DNA of 64,000 nt from Tetmemena sp. SeJ-2015 (GCA_027382625.1 JAJKFJ010022276.1:62001-126000), one strand, 5' to 3'; positions 22,096 through 34,195 are shown, numbered from the stretch's first letter. Numbers and translations are program-made. Notes: generated by a model from the sequence alone, not told the origin.

Positions 22096-24984
22096 TCAAA
22101 GTAATTCATCTCTACTCAAACTTCTGCCCTCTTTATTCAAGCCTTGTCTCTCAGTTATTTGTATCTTGTTCTAAAAGCCATAGAAGCTTTCGTCATTGTC
22201 TTACAATCTTAATTAGCAAAGATTAATCTAAAAGAGGTTTCAAATATTTTTCAATCCATTCAATTCCTGGTCATTCTCTAAGCTGAGAAAACTGTATTGA
22301 GACTCCGCCAGTTGATCTCTTTCATTCTTTTGAGTTAACCTTTCAAAGTTACTATTGTTTAAGATCTTAAAATAGAAAAATAATTTTTTTTTTTCATAAT
22401 GAATCTTCAGGTCTTCAATATCTACTTCTTCATCTTCGTAGTTAGGAGCACGCTTAGCTTTTTCAAATTTACCCTCTTTTCTGAGATATTCACTAACTGA
22501 ATCATCTTGGATTTATATAAATCCTTTACCACATCCTACAGTTTTTATCTCTCATTTTTACAATAAAAATGTTAAATTATATAAAGCTCTTATAATTTTG
22601 CTTTGGGTTAGTTTTAAAGTTATTTTGTTGAGGTGGCTGTTGCACGCTGAAACTTTCAATCAACGAATTATAGCTCTACTCCAATCTATTCTTGCTCTCT
22701 TTAAACTTAGCAGTGCCTCTTAGGATAGCCTATAGATTTGCAGAGGCCTTTGACTAGTTTCCCCTTTGCAATTTGGAAGCAAAGTTATGGCTTGGAGACG
22801 GAGAGTTAGAGCTAGATACCTGGTAATCTTAAAGCTAAGTATTGTTGAGCAAACCAAATCTTGACTCAGTATCTCTTTCTAAATCAAGGTGTCCTCTAAA
22901 CTATTATGAGCTTAGGAATATTGGTTGTCAATTGAAGAGTTTGTATTTAAGGGCTGAGCTCTAGTTAGACATCTAGGTTTTTATAAGGATCGTTTCTATT
23001 ACTCTAATAGTTGAAGCGAGTGTTCTTGCTTGACTCTGCCATAGATAGCTTACGAGTTTTTATATTATCATTATGATCAACGCTTGAGGATTCAGCTTCC
23101 AACATGGAGATACTGAATTGACTTCTCTCTTTAAGATTCTTAGTTGAACGAGGTGGAATACTCTTATTACCCATATGAGAGTTCTTCTCTGCTATGTTTG
23201 CTAATCCTGCATACTCTTTCTCTTAATTTTTGTAGTGATTTTGAGAAGGAGGTATTCTTTTGTAAGAGATATTCTTCGTGATTGATGTATTGCTGGAACT
23301 AGAATTAAGAGTCTGATGGGAATTCATCTTATTAGAGGAAGAACTGGGAGCTTAGTTCACTTATTGATCTGCAAATTAGTTCTTATTATCGTTCCTTGAG
23401 CTTGATATTCCTGGGTTGGTCTAATAATTTTTGTAGGAAGGTCTTCCAGAGCCAATTGCAGACAAAAAGCTTTTGTTATTGTTGTTTTGATTTTCATGCA
23501 TGCAAGAGATATTGCTGAGGTTTAGTGTGGACTTGTTCATGGTCTTGTGAATTTCACAGTTAAACACACCATGCTCATCTCCACAGTGATCGCCTGTGCA
23601 CTTCTTGATGTAAGCATTCATGTTTGTGAGTGATGACTGATGTTAGAGGATGTTGTTCGCTGACCTATCTCTTTGAATGATCATACTCGAATTGGATGTG
23701 GTGTTAGGCAGTAACTAAGATTGCTTCTTTAGTCTGTAGTCCTCTCCATCATTTATGTATTTTCTATCTTTCGAGGAGTACTTCTAGCCATCACCTATTC
23801 TTTACATGCTTTTATTTTGACTTTGCATCTTAGTGACTAGACTCTTTATATCTGGGATAAACATTCCACTTAGTTGTCGCTTTTACTCAAGTTCTTATCG
23901 CTCCTACTCTATGAGCTATCTCTCTTGCTTAATGAATTCCTTCTACCTCTCTATCTCTTGCTGGTCTTACTTAAGTTCTTCTCTCTGCTTGTCTATCCTC
24001 TCTAAGTCCCTCTCGATTTTCCTCTCCTTCATTCTTAGCTACTTTTCTTTTTCAGCTGTTCTCGAGGACTCTTGAGCCACTTAGTCTCTCAATTTTTCAA
24101 TGTACCTCTTATCTTCATCCACTTGAGCTTTCAATTCCTTCAACTCCATCTACAATCATCATTATAAGTGGGTGTGTTGATATATTTCCATTGACCTAGT
24201 TTTGTTTGCTTCTCTCTAAGCAGAGACATCTTTGAGCTCTTCTTTGAGATTGATTCCACTCTCTTGCCACATTCTACTCTGCTTGCTGCCCTTCTTCCTT
24301 CCTCTTGTCCAAACCCTTCCACTCTGCTGTTAGAGCGTCGTGTCTGTATTTTAATTTCTGCTCTTTTGTAAACTATCCACAAAATTGACTATCTTAAAAA
24401 ATGTTAAGATTTATTTTAAAAGAAGCTACTCCCTTTCATCTAGTAGAGAAGTTTTTTGTTGAACTCGTCCTTCTTTGCTCTTAGTTTCTCTACTTTGAGT
24501 TGAAATGTAACGCTTTCTCTCTAACCTCTCTTACTCCTCCCTCATCTTTCTCTATCGCTGTTGAGCTAGTCTTTCTGTGCTTGCATTCACTATAATAAAA
24601 ACTGTTTAAATTATCATTAGAATGGATGATTTTGAATTGACTTGAGATCAAATTGTTGCTTTTCCAGTGCTTGAGTAATCTGTAGCCTAAATTTTCAAAG
24701 TATTTCTTAGAGGGTAAGGCTACGTTATCAAATAAATCAGTCGCTCTTTTCCCCTCTTCTCCAATTTAATTATATGGTAGAATAAAATTCTAAAATTTGG
24801 TCAGAGGACAATTAAGTTGCATTTAGAATATCATCCAAGTGATTAGTCACGCTCTCCTCATTAGAAAGATTCAAGAACTTATTCAAAATCTGAACAAGCT
24901 TTAGCTTACAAAAAAGATTAATAGCTCACATAAAATTTTCAATGTATTCTGCAAATTTAGAGAAATTAAGAAGTTAAAATTCAT
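22096..24984 (-). CDS. long coiled-coil, Asn/Ser-rich protein
   Basis: The likely start is ATG 24982-24984, which overlaps the stop of the pICln-like gene by one base (TGATG). The N-terminal part is helical (KLVQILNKFLNLSNEES). The central region is an uninterrupted charged coiled coil near 23800-24600 (RMKERKIERDLERIDKQRE, FIKQERQLIEQERQELEQ). Next is an Asn/Ser-rich segment with a Cys/His cluster (CTGDHCGDEHGVFNCEIH near 23580). The C-terminus is acidic/basic (RKEGKFEKAKRAPNYEDEEV) and ends SLSRDELL-TGA (22096-22098). Several frame changes (near 24160, 24370, 22640) need introns or IESs. The Cys/His cluster could bind zinc; this is speculative. It is possibly cytoskeletal. Confidence 0.5.
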
Positions 24985-25868
24985 CATTCAGTCAAGTCCA
25001 TAGTATTCTCATTTTCTTCTTATTCGTTTTCCTCTTCCTAGCTATCCTCATATTCCTACTCCCCTTGAGCTTGCTGTCTTTCGAGTTCTTCAAAATATTC
25101 CTTGGTGTAGATGATATCTTCACCCTCTCCATCAGACTCTTCTTAATCTGAATCTGGATGCATCATATTTCCCTCTTCAAAGGCCTTTCTGATGATGCTT
25201 ACTTCATCATTTTCACAATATTTCGTCATTAGCTGCTTACTCGTCTTAGATTTGTATATTTTGATTGCTTTAAGTACCATGCGACGACTCTGGAATAAAA
25301 ACCAACTCCAATTAATCGCAATCATCATAGGCGTGTGCATTACCACCATCCATCATCATACCATCTTATTCACTCATCACTGGATCACTCTAATGAAAAA
25401 AGTCAGAATTTAATTTAAAATAATCAATCATTATATAATGAGAAGAATCTTGCTATTGAATTAGGAAATTATTGTTTGCTGACTTGTTTGCAGTGCGCTT
25501 AGAACAAGTGGGCATAGTTTTCACTCTTTAATATCGCAAAAATACACCTTAGATTTTGACCGTTTGCTGGTTGAGAATCACTCTCTGCAAGACTCTAGTC
25601 AGATGACTCACCAAAGCAAATAAAATCCTGATACCTCATGCAAATGCTGTTATTTGAGACTTCATATCGATTCTCGCTGTCTTCTTCCTGATGATCCTCA
25701 TCTGAACTAGACCCTAAATAGAACTCCCATCTCACGCATCTGTAAAAATTAAGTTCAATAAAAGGAATACTAGTTTGTGAGTGAGAGTTTTCCCTAGTAA
25801 GACTGCTCTTCTAGTTTTAGAGTGCACTTAAAGTTTGTCTCATAAAGTACTTGCTCGCTTTAATCCAT
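24984..25868 (-). CDS. pICln-like protein (chloride conductance regulator / methylosome subunit family)
   Basis: The start ATG is 25866-25868 (MDQSEQVLYETNF). The N-terminal half matches the PH-like fold of pICln in outline: GKLSLTN, WEFYLGSSSDEDHQEE, a strand SICMRYQDFICFG, and NLRCIFAILKSENY. It then shows the family's late strand LELVFIPESS and the acidic end with MHPDSDQEESDGEGED, comparable to the HPDPEDEDSDD-type tail. A GT-AG intron of about 31 nt lies near 25760. A frame break near 25440 (TGA after SLYND) and another near 25280 need introns or IESs. In animals pICln delivers Sm proteins to the methylosome. The assignment rests on order and character of segments, not on an invariant motif. 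Confidence 0.5.
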
Positions 25869-26027
25869 AATTTAAAAATAGATAAAATTAGTTGTTATAC
25901 TCTTGTAATCCTCGCCACCTTCCTAATGTGTACTAGTTTTGATTTATTATGCAGCTTTCCATGTTTATCTTTTGTTATTATCAATTGAATTGTAATATTT
26001 AATATTACTACATGTTCATTAGCAAAT
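25869..26027. promoter_or_regulatory. divergent promoter region between pICln-like gene and CCDC25
   Basis: 159 bp of AT-rich sequence separate the two ATGs, so both promoters must lie here. No defined element is recognisable. Confidence 0.4.
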
Positions 26028-26766
26028 ATGGTTTTCTACTTTGAGTCTACTGGTAAGTGACTTTACCTTCATTTACTTTGGAACACCATAGCTATTTTAC
26101 TTACACTGTCTATAGATGGAAACGTTGTGATTTACATGGGAAAGGACAAGTTCGAAAATGAAGAACTTATTAAGTATGCCTGGCCTCATGACATTTGGTA
26201 AGAATACTTTCCACTTTACAATAATCTCTTTCTCATTATCAGGTTCCACGTTGACGATTTCTCCTCTGCTCACGTTTACTTGCGCACCAAGATTCCCATT
26301 ACTTCCTATGAGGAACTGCCTGCAGATGCAGTTGTTGAGTGTGCCCAGCTTACTAAGGACAACTCAATCGAGGGTTGCAAAAAGACTTAGGTGGATGTGA
26401 TCTATACCTGGGCCTCCAACTTGCTCAAGACTGACGACATGCAGACTGGCGCAGTCTCTTTCAAGAACAGAAACCTGGTTGTGACTCTTCAAGTGGCCAA
26501 AGACAAGGAAATCATTAAGAGAATCAGCAAGACCAAGACTGAAGCACACCCTGATCTTAAGAAGGAACTTGACAAAGCACAAGATGCAACTACAGAAAGA
26601 GGCCATGCTCAAAAAGAGAGAGGAGAAGAAGCGCATGGAGGATGAAGCTAAGGGGAAAATCAAGGCTGAAGAGGAGAAGAAGCAAGCATGGGAAGACTTT
26701 AACGATTAAGCTCAACACTTGGTCAGATCTAACCAGCAGAACAATCAAATGGACGACTTCTGGTGA
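26028..26766 (+). CDS. CCDC25: CCDC25 homologue (NFACT-R / DUF814 domain)
   Basis: The start ATG is 26028-26030. After an intron at 26052-26113 (GTAAGT...TATAG) the protein reads [22 protein letters not shown]. It continues with [11 protein letters not shown], a second GT-AG intron at about 26199-26243, [33 protein letters not shown] and [13 protein letters not shown]. These are hallmark segments of the NFACT-R domain. A Lys/Glu-rich coiled coil follows and the end is QMDDFW-TGA (26764-26766), near the family's usual length of about 200 residues. One extra base in the AGAAAGAGG tract near 26601 breaks the frame between DATTE and [10 protein letters not shown]; this could be an assembly indel or a tiny IES. 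Confidence 0.88.
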
Positions 26767-26959
26767 TTGTTACTCTATTCAATTGATCTTTGGAGAAAAA
26801 ACAGGCTTATTTTAATTTCTTCAAGTTTTAAGGAAATTATGTTGCCCTTTGGGAATTAGATGTTAGGGAAAGCCTGATGATAATATCTTACTAGGAATAT
26901 AGTATTTAATCCTATAATCTACCACTACTGACTGTGTGCAATTGTAATATAAAGTGATA

Positions 26960-29575
26960 ATGGCAGACGCAAGACAAATCCTTAGACCTAAGTTTACCTA
27001 CTCTCTTCTGAATATAATTTCAATTTATTGATGTAAGTATTCAAAGAATGATGGAATCATGCTGAGAAGAGAGAATGAACTCGTGATGCGATTCTATTTC
27101 AATTCCGCTAGCAAGCCTACGCAGACTGATGCTCAACATCTTCCCGACATTGGCACTCTTAAGCGCTCAGTAACTAGATTCAATGCAGACACTGAGACCC
27201 TTGAAAAATCTGTAAGTCTTCTATGACTTGCTGAACTGCTTCTACTTATTGAAATTAACTCGTGATTAAGATTGGCTAATTGGTTTATAGGCCAGGGATA
27301 AGAAAGAACTGTATGGTATCTTTGGAATGATTGAGCTTCCAGATGCTCAGTACCTCATTTTGATAGAAGAGTGCACTCTCCTTGGTTAAGTCCTAAAGGC
27401 CAACGTTTTTAGAGTAGATAAGCTACTCTATGTGCCCCTGCATCCTAACCCTACATACAGAGCGTAAGTTAAAATCAAATCCACCACTTATTATCAGCTT
27501 CTCAATACTTTCAATAGATCTGCAGAGGCTACCAAATATATCGAGATGATTGAAAATATCGCCAACAATAAGGCCTTCTATTTCTCGTACAATGTAGATC
27601 TCACTATAAATTTTTTTCAATTAACTGACGTCACTAAGAGCAAATTTTATAGAAGAGATGAGATATTAAAAATGTAATTTGAAGCATGCAAGTAAACATC
27701 TAGGAGGCGCTTAATGTTAATGCCTACGATAAAGATCCACTAGCAGATGCCATGCAGTACTACCCGAACGCAATCAAGAACATCCCTAAACAATTTTAGA
27801 TAGTTAAATTATATTACCATCCCTCACTTCACTTTCAACAATTTCCTTCTCAAAGATTACTCGCAACTTGTCGCTGCTCCCTTCAGAGTGCCTTGCATCT
27901 ATGGATTCGCTTATATTCGCACTCAATATTTTTATATTTCTAACCGGAAAATAATTCTTATTTATAATAACTGTTGTTGACCCAGATAACCAGCAGAAGT
28001 ATGACTTTGTGCTGCTCTCAAAGAAAGACTGCCGCCGCCCTGGAAGAAGATTCTTAGTTAGAGGTATTGACAAAGACGGCTGCGTTGCAAACTTTGTCGA
28101 AACAGAACACATTATAAGTTATTACTCTCCAATTAAAAAATATGAAATTATCTAGCATGTTGAAAACGGCCGCATCAAGTTTGGCTCTTACATTTAATAT
28201 ACTTAAATCTAATTGCTATACTTATTTATCATTCAAACAAGAGGATCTATTCCTCTTCTCTGGTCTCAAAAACCTACCATGAAGTACAACCCACCAGTGA
28301 GAATTAACCCTAACTTGCAAGACTTTAAATCATTGCTATGCAAGAAAATTGTTTATTGACTCTCTGCCTCTAGCTAGAAAGCATTTAGAGGAGATGAAGA
28401 GTGTGTGGGGAGAGACCTACATGATTAACTTGATTGATAAGAAGGGCTCTCAGTTGAGAGTTGGCACCAGTTTTACTAATCTCTGGAAAGAGCTTTCAGA
28501 TTCTCAAATTGGATACACCTGGTTCGACTTCCATCATGAGTGCAAAAAAATGAAGTATGAGAATCTTGCCAAACTTCTTGACTAATTCCAAGACTTAAAA
28601 TTTTACTCTTATTTCATTTAATTTGAGACAAGCTCTCTGCCTATGGCTACTACTACGCAGTCCTTGATTATGGAATGGAGGCTAGAGAAAAGATCACTAA
28701 CCTCACTACTAGCATAATCAAAAGACAAGCAGGAAACTTCAGAACTATTCTGTATTCTAAAATCTTATTATATTAAAAAGTAATTATTGTTGTAGAAATA
28801 ATTGCATGGACTGTCTTGACAGGACAAATGTTGTGCAATCAGTCATTGGCAGAAATATTTTGCATAAACAGCTTTTTGAAATGCAGCTCTCTGGAAAGCC
28901 AACTGGTTCTCCTTTTGAGAAATTCTCAGCACAACAATTTGTTAAGTATTCTTTTTTATTTAACTTGAAGAGTGTTTCAGAGAGAGTTGGACTGACAATG
29001 CCAACATGGTATCAATCTTGTACACTGGCACCCCTGCTTTGAAAACTGATTTCACTAGAACTGGAAAACGTTCTACAAAGGGAGCTCTGAATGATGGTTT
29101 AAACTCGATCACAAGATACTACATTAACAACTACTGCGACGGATACAATCACGACTGCCTTGATTTGACACAGGGAAAACTGCTCCCCAACTCAAAAATC
29201 ACAAAGAAGGGATTCCTCTCTCCTCTTAAGATCACACTATTCACTGTAAGTCTAAACTCTATTCTTAATTCGATTCCATTTTAATACTTTCTCTGTTTCT
29301 TTATAATATGGTTGAAAATTGTACCTAATACTCCTCTTCTTTAGATCCTGATATTGATGTACTTCTTGCGGCAGTTCCTTGGATCTTACATTCCTCACAA
29401 CGAAGATAACAAAGCTCTCATGCTTCACTATATCATCATGGCCATCGCACTCTTTGCAGGCACTCAGATGATAACAATTACTCATCACTTACTATCTCTT
29501 TAAGCTTAACTTAATCCATTAGAAGAGAATTAGAATTAATATCTTATCTTGCAACTCTTTAGGATCGATTAATGA
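26960..29575 (+). CDS. SAC1: Sac1-type phosphoinositide phosphatase
   Basis: The family is an ER/Golgi integral membrane enzyme that dephosphorylates PtdIns4P. The start ATG is 26960-26962. Sac-domain segments follow in order: YGIFGMIELPDAQYLIL, YYQLLNTFNRSAEA, LVAAPFRVPCIYGFAY, RRFLVRGIDKDG, VANFVETEHII, RGSIPLLWSQKPTMKY and GYTWFDFHHECKKM. The CX5R catalytic motif is CMDCLDR. The C-terminus has two membrane spans (near 29340-29500; ITLFT-ILILMYFLRQF and YIIMAIALFAGTQMI), as in Sac1. GT-AG introns lie at about 27210-27290 and 29247-29344. Two non-intron inserts, 27950-27965 and 28746-28798, must be removed; the second splits the active-site motif. The last TGA in frame is 29573-29575. Confidence 0.9.
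27950..27965. other. candidate micro-IES, 16 bp, pointer AATAA (in SAC1)
   Basis: AATAA at 27950-27954 is repeated at 27966-27970. Removal restores RKITVVDPDN in frame with the Sac core that follows (KYDFVLLSKK, RGIDKDG). No GT-AG intron fits the junction. Confidence 0.5.
28746..28798. other. candidate IES, 53 bp, TA pointer, inside the SAC1 catalytic motif
   Basis: TA at 28746-28747 is repeated at 28799-28800. Excision gives FRTNCMDCLDRTN, the Sac signature. The alternative GT-AG intron in the same place would insert Ile-Leu-Asn between RT and NC, which the family does not tolerate. Confidence 0.72.
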
Positions 29576-29665
29576 ACGAGCAAATTTTTCTAATAAGAGT
29601 ATCATAACAGTGCGCAAAGTATTAAAGAGAAATTTAATATAAGATTAATTTTAAAGTGGGAGGAT

Positions 29666-30738
29666 ATGTTTGAGCTTGTCAAAGGCTTAATAGAGATCAA
29701 GATTGCATAGAGGGGATAAGAAGCCCAAAACTAGCAAAATTAAATCAGACTTAACCCTGAGGAAGAGCCTTTCACAGATTTAAATAAATGTCTTGTGAAT
29801 CCTTCCAAAAGACCACATAATATCGATGAAGTTTCTTATTTAATGAGTATGCTTGACCAGTAATTTTTAATCAGGCTGAGCGTAACTTAATGAGTGCTTC
29901 TTTTAAGAACTACATTTTGAAGCTTTGAAGCAATTTGCAAACTCTTTCTAACATTTTAGGAAGTGCAAAATACGAAAAGCACCACTAATCGCTCGTGGAA
30001 TACAAGCTCATTTAACATTAAATTGCTCTATACATTTTATTTGCAAAAAGCATTCTATAACTTCCTTACTGATTAGTAGATGCAAAGAAGTAATAGACTT
30101 GATAGAGATTAAAATTCTATCACTAGTTGGAGTGAGCTCAGAAGAAATAGAATCCTAAGTGCATTTTCTCAAAACTCTGGGCGATTTCTACCGATATATA
30201 GCTGAATAAAACGACCACCCTGGCGCAACTCAAGCGATAGAGAAAGCGCTAAAGAATTATACTCAAGGAGTGAAGGTAGCTAGAGAAAGTTAGATGAGCA
30301 TCTCTAATCCTATATATCTCGCGCTTCTTCTAAACAGGTCTCAAAGAATTTCATAGACTCTCATTATCTTTATTTAAGATGTCTGTTTTCTACTATGAAA
30401 TCATGAAGGATGAGAGAAAGGGTTGCCTCCTAAGTGAAATGTGCCTTCAGGAGTCTCATAAGACTTTGGATTCCCTGAATGATGAAGGATCCCGAGAGGC
30501 CAAATTTATTCTAGACATGATGCGGGATAATCTTAGAATCTGGAAATCCAAGCTATAGATGAAACAAGATCAGATCTATTATGAGTAGTAGTAGGATCAC
30601 TTTAAAAATAGTCAGTCAACTCATGATTCCTACAGGACAAATTAAGGCTCAGCAAAGAAGCAAGAATCAGGCAGCTTCAAACTCAGAAATAAAGAGAGAC
30701 TTAGGTAATCACAATTCTCAGACCTGCAAGCTTCTTGA
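29666..30738 (+). CDS. 14-3-3 family protein
   Basis: The family comprises phosphoserine-binding dimeric adaptors. The C-terminal half is clear: QLVGVSSEEIESQ, LGDFYRYIAEQND, AIEKALKNYTQGVKVA, NPIYLALLLN, MSVFYYEIMKDE, CLQESHKTLDSLNDEG and LDMMRDNLRIW. The middle reads QAERNLMSASFKNYI, the 'eERNLlsvayKN' block. An AG-ending insert near 30336-30379 separates LLLN from MSVFYYE. The first about 70 codons (from ATG 29666) are unlike the usual N-terminus and contain phrases such as NIDEVSYLMSMLDQ, so the true start may be internal. A 40-residue Gln/Ser/Lys-rich tail follows the last helix and ends at the TGA 30736-30738. Junctions near 29880, 29925 and 30060 are unresolved. Confidence 0.82.
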
Positions 30739-31008
30739 ATTCAGTAAAATTATTATGTACAGAAAATAAGTATGCCAAGGGAGCAATTGATTAGTGTCAG
30801 AAGCTTAGGAATTTTTAGGGAATCTTAAATTATTATACAGAACAAAAAGAACTTAGTTAGAAAAGTTCCTTAACTTGAAATATAAGAAAACTCATGAAGA
30901 ATAGCATTAAAGATTAATTATTGTACCACTAAGACTATTAATGGAAGCTAGGGTTATATTAATTTTTCTGTGAGAGATATATCTATAATAATTTGAATTC
31001 AAAGATAA

Positions 31009-34000
31009 ATGAGCAGCATACAAGGTGGAGTAAACAAACTCGTGAGAAATATCGTAGCCTCTAAGGGAAAATCAGACTTTGAAAAAGTAAACCTATTTTA
31101 AGGTGTCGAGATAATCTCAAATTTCTCTTTAGAGTTTGATCAAGGGCATTTTTAGTAATTTACAAGCAAATTTTTTATTTAAGCACTTATCACAATGATT
31201 CAAAGGAACCTAAGGAGAAGCATGTATTGTGTAAGTTGATCTATAGTATTAATCTAATGACGACTATTTCGAATGAGCAAAACTGATGCTAATTGCTTCC
31301 GGTTCTCATACTGATACATTAATTTATGGCATCTATGATGAATTTTCAATTGTCCTAAACCCTTTTTCTAGACATCATTGAATGCTTGAGAGGATCTATA
31401 CCATCAATTACTCCTAGAGAAGCCATGACCAAGATAATTGAGCGCTTCTTAAAGAACATAGGCAGCTGGGCTTGCACTACTAAGATCTTTATTGTGCTAC
31501 ATCGTTGCCTCTAGGACACCGGCCTCTCTTTGAAGATGTCTCAAGAACTCAAGTCGAAAGAGCATCTTCTGCACTCTTACTAAAAGAAAGCTACTGACAC
31601 AAGCTATGAAGCTAAGATGTATGCAGAGATCTTAAAATTATGAGCTGAAAAGATTCAATTAAATATCTCCCAGATGTACAACTCTTACATTAAGTTCTTC
31701 TACAACGCAAAGCTTCAATCTCAAATATTGAACATGCGCATGACCGAAGTATCTGCTAAGCTGAAATCTTTCTAGATCCAGGACTTATTGAAGCAATACG
31801 AGACATTTGACGCTTTGATTCTGCAAATCTTCTCTCTCTATGAGCACTAATCTTTCTGCAAGCGCACCCGTCTCTTTTCAAATGTGATTCAGCTGTTGTT
31901 CATAGATCTACTCCAAATTTACAAGGTCTTCTATGTGCTCATAACTGAGGTCCTCGAAAGATTCACTGAGCTACAAGTCGAATAAGCTAAGAAAGCTTTC
32001 GTAGTGTATCAAAACTTCGTCAGCTTCACTTAGACTATGAAATCTAAGACTAACTTCATAATGAATGAGTTCTAATTCTCAGTGAAGCTCCCCGAGTTCT
32101 ACTAACTATTTATAATCAAATCATTGTCAGTCTTTTCATGCATTTTAAACCAGACTCTGCTTTAGTGATGACTTTAAAACAGTGCATGAGGAGAAGTCAT
32201 TTAACCCAAGTGGCAAGGGTCAGTAGAACTTAGATAATGTTTCAAAGCAATTGCGTGGAGGAATGAACAGGAGCTAATTCTAAACTGGCTACTCTGATGG
32301 TAAAGTGTAGAAGGATGAGCATCACTTCTCAGCTGAGGAGTATCTTTTCAAAAGCATGTAAAAGCAAGAAGACTCAGATTCAGGGGAAGATTTCGATTAC
32401 GGAGATGAGGAGGAAGAGGAGGAAGGCTTCTCATTCCAAAATGGTGCTGCTGAAAGTGACTTCAGACCTAGCGAATATAAGCCAGCTAGTTAGAGTGCAG
32501 ATAATTACGATTTGATGAACTTCATCACTCAGATGGACGTTCCAGGCTAGAGTAGCAGCTCTTCAAGTGCAAACACCACAACTTCATTCTAAAATAACTA
32601 GTCTTCTAACAACAATCAAGCAGGAAGCAGTTTGCTTGATGATCTTTTCTTTGGCCAACCTTCCACTACTACATACAACTACTACTGCTTCATAGCCTCT
32701 TATTGCCTAAAGTAATAACTTTGGTCAAAATAGCTTGAAATCAAATTGATGCAAATTTTAAACTTATTATAGCGGCTTTGGTTAGTAGTAACAATAGCAG
32801 TAATATTAGCAGCAGCAACCAGGATTTCAAGCTAGCTAGTTCAATACACAATAGGTAGCAGCTGTAGATCACTTGTTCGATTTCAACCAGCCTCTGATAT
32901 CTTCTTCAGGGGTGAATAACGTCTAGCAGCAAAATCAAATGGACTAATTTAAGCAACTTTATACTAACGTGCAGCAAATCCAACCTACATAGGTAGTCAC
33001 TGCTCAAAACTAGATTATTAAAGTTCATTTCCTAATTTATATGAATATCTCTGAATGAGATGCAGTAGCAGCAACCACCTCAGCAATTCCAGTCAAACAT
33101 GATGGGCATGAATGGCATGGGCTATGGAACAAATGCAGGAATGGGAGTTATGGGAATGAACACTGGCATGGCTATGGGCGGTATGGGAATGGGTATGGGC
33201 ATGAATTCTGGCATGGGGATGCAAGGAATGGGTGGCATGAATGGAATGGGAATGGGAGGAATGAATATGGGCATGGGAATGAACACTATGTAAGGAGGAA
33301 TGGGTATGAACAACTAATTCATGACCGGAGCAGGTATGAACACTATGTAGAAAATTAAATGAAAATCGGAATTAAGTTAAAACAATAAATGAAGATATGT
33401 AAAATGTTGGCTGTTAAAATGCAAGCTACGAAGCTCAATATGGGCTTGTTCGATAATTTATAGAGTTTTATTATGAGTTTGCTCTGCTGTCATAATTCTT
33501 GGAGAGCTCTGCGAAGTAATATTGATGTTGCAAACTCTGAATAAAGAAATGAGCTAGATTTACAAACTTATGGCCGAGGTAACTCTTGATACAGACTTCC
33601 TTCAAAGAAGTTACAAGGATGAAGCTGCGTATAATTTAATGCTAAATCTAATGGTAATAATTTCAACCCAAAAACTCACACTTCAATTCTCTTTTTCATT
33701 CAATTTTCAGCTATAATATGATGGGAGCAGCCGGTGGGATGAACTAAGGCTAGGCTTTCATGACTAACAATCAATATCTCATCATTTTATATATGATAAT
33801 ATATATTGCCATTTAGATTTTAAATTCTTATTGTAAATACCTTCCAAACACAGTAATAGAATAATATGGGCATGGGTATGTACAATAATCAGTAGTCTAG
33901 CTTCCCTACTGGAAACCAAGCCAATAATAATAACTTCTAATAAAACTAAAATCAGCAGTAGCAGCAACAGGTGAACAGAGGATCATCTATTTATTATAAA

Positions 34001-34195
34001 TTACTGCCACTATATTTAAATGATCAGTGGCCAATAATAATGAATTCACCTTCTGGTGAGTGTGAAAGAATAATACTGAGTTATCTGTTGTTATAGGCAA
34101 GTAGAAAATAGCTAAATCATGTTTCTTAAGCTTTATTTTAAAGGATTTTAGCTAATCTCTACATAATAAATATATAAGCTTACAATAAATTCTGA
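31009..34195 (+). CDS. ANTH-domain clathrin adaptor (AP180/CALM type) with Gln- and Met/Gly-rich tail
   Basis: The start ATG is 31009-31011. The N-terminus (GGVNKLVRNIVASKGKSDFEK) and the later KEPKEKHVL (the K-x-K-H phosphoinositide-binding region of ANTH) identify the domain. IIECLRGSIPSITPRE, FLKNIGSWACTTKIFIVLH, CKRTRLFSNVIQLLF and ERFTELQVEQAKKA continue the helical solenoid. The acidic segment near 32390 (EDFDYGDEEEEEEGF) is followed by Gln/Ser/Asn repeats and a Met-Gly block at 33099-33340 (MGMNSGMGMQGMGG). A NMMGAAGGMNQGQ segment and a Gln run at 33720-33970 look like more of the same tail after an intron/IES. The family recruits clathrin to endocytic membranes. The 3' limit is uncertain (possible stops at 33360 and 34193). 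Confidence 0.75.
33099..33340 (+). repeat. Met-Gly degenerate tandem repeat (coding)
   Basis: About 80 codons dominated by ATG and GGN, in units such as GMGM, GMNGM and GGMN, within the ANTH protein tail. It is likely polymorphic in length. Confidence 0.85.
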
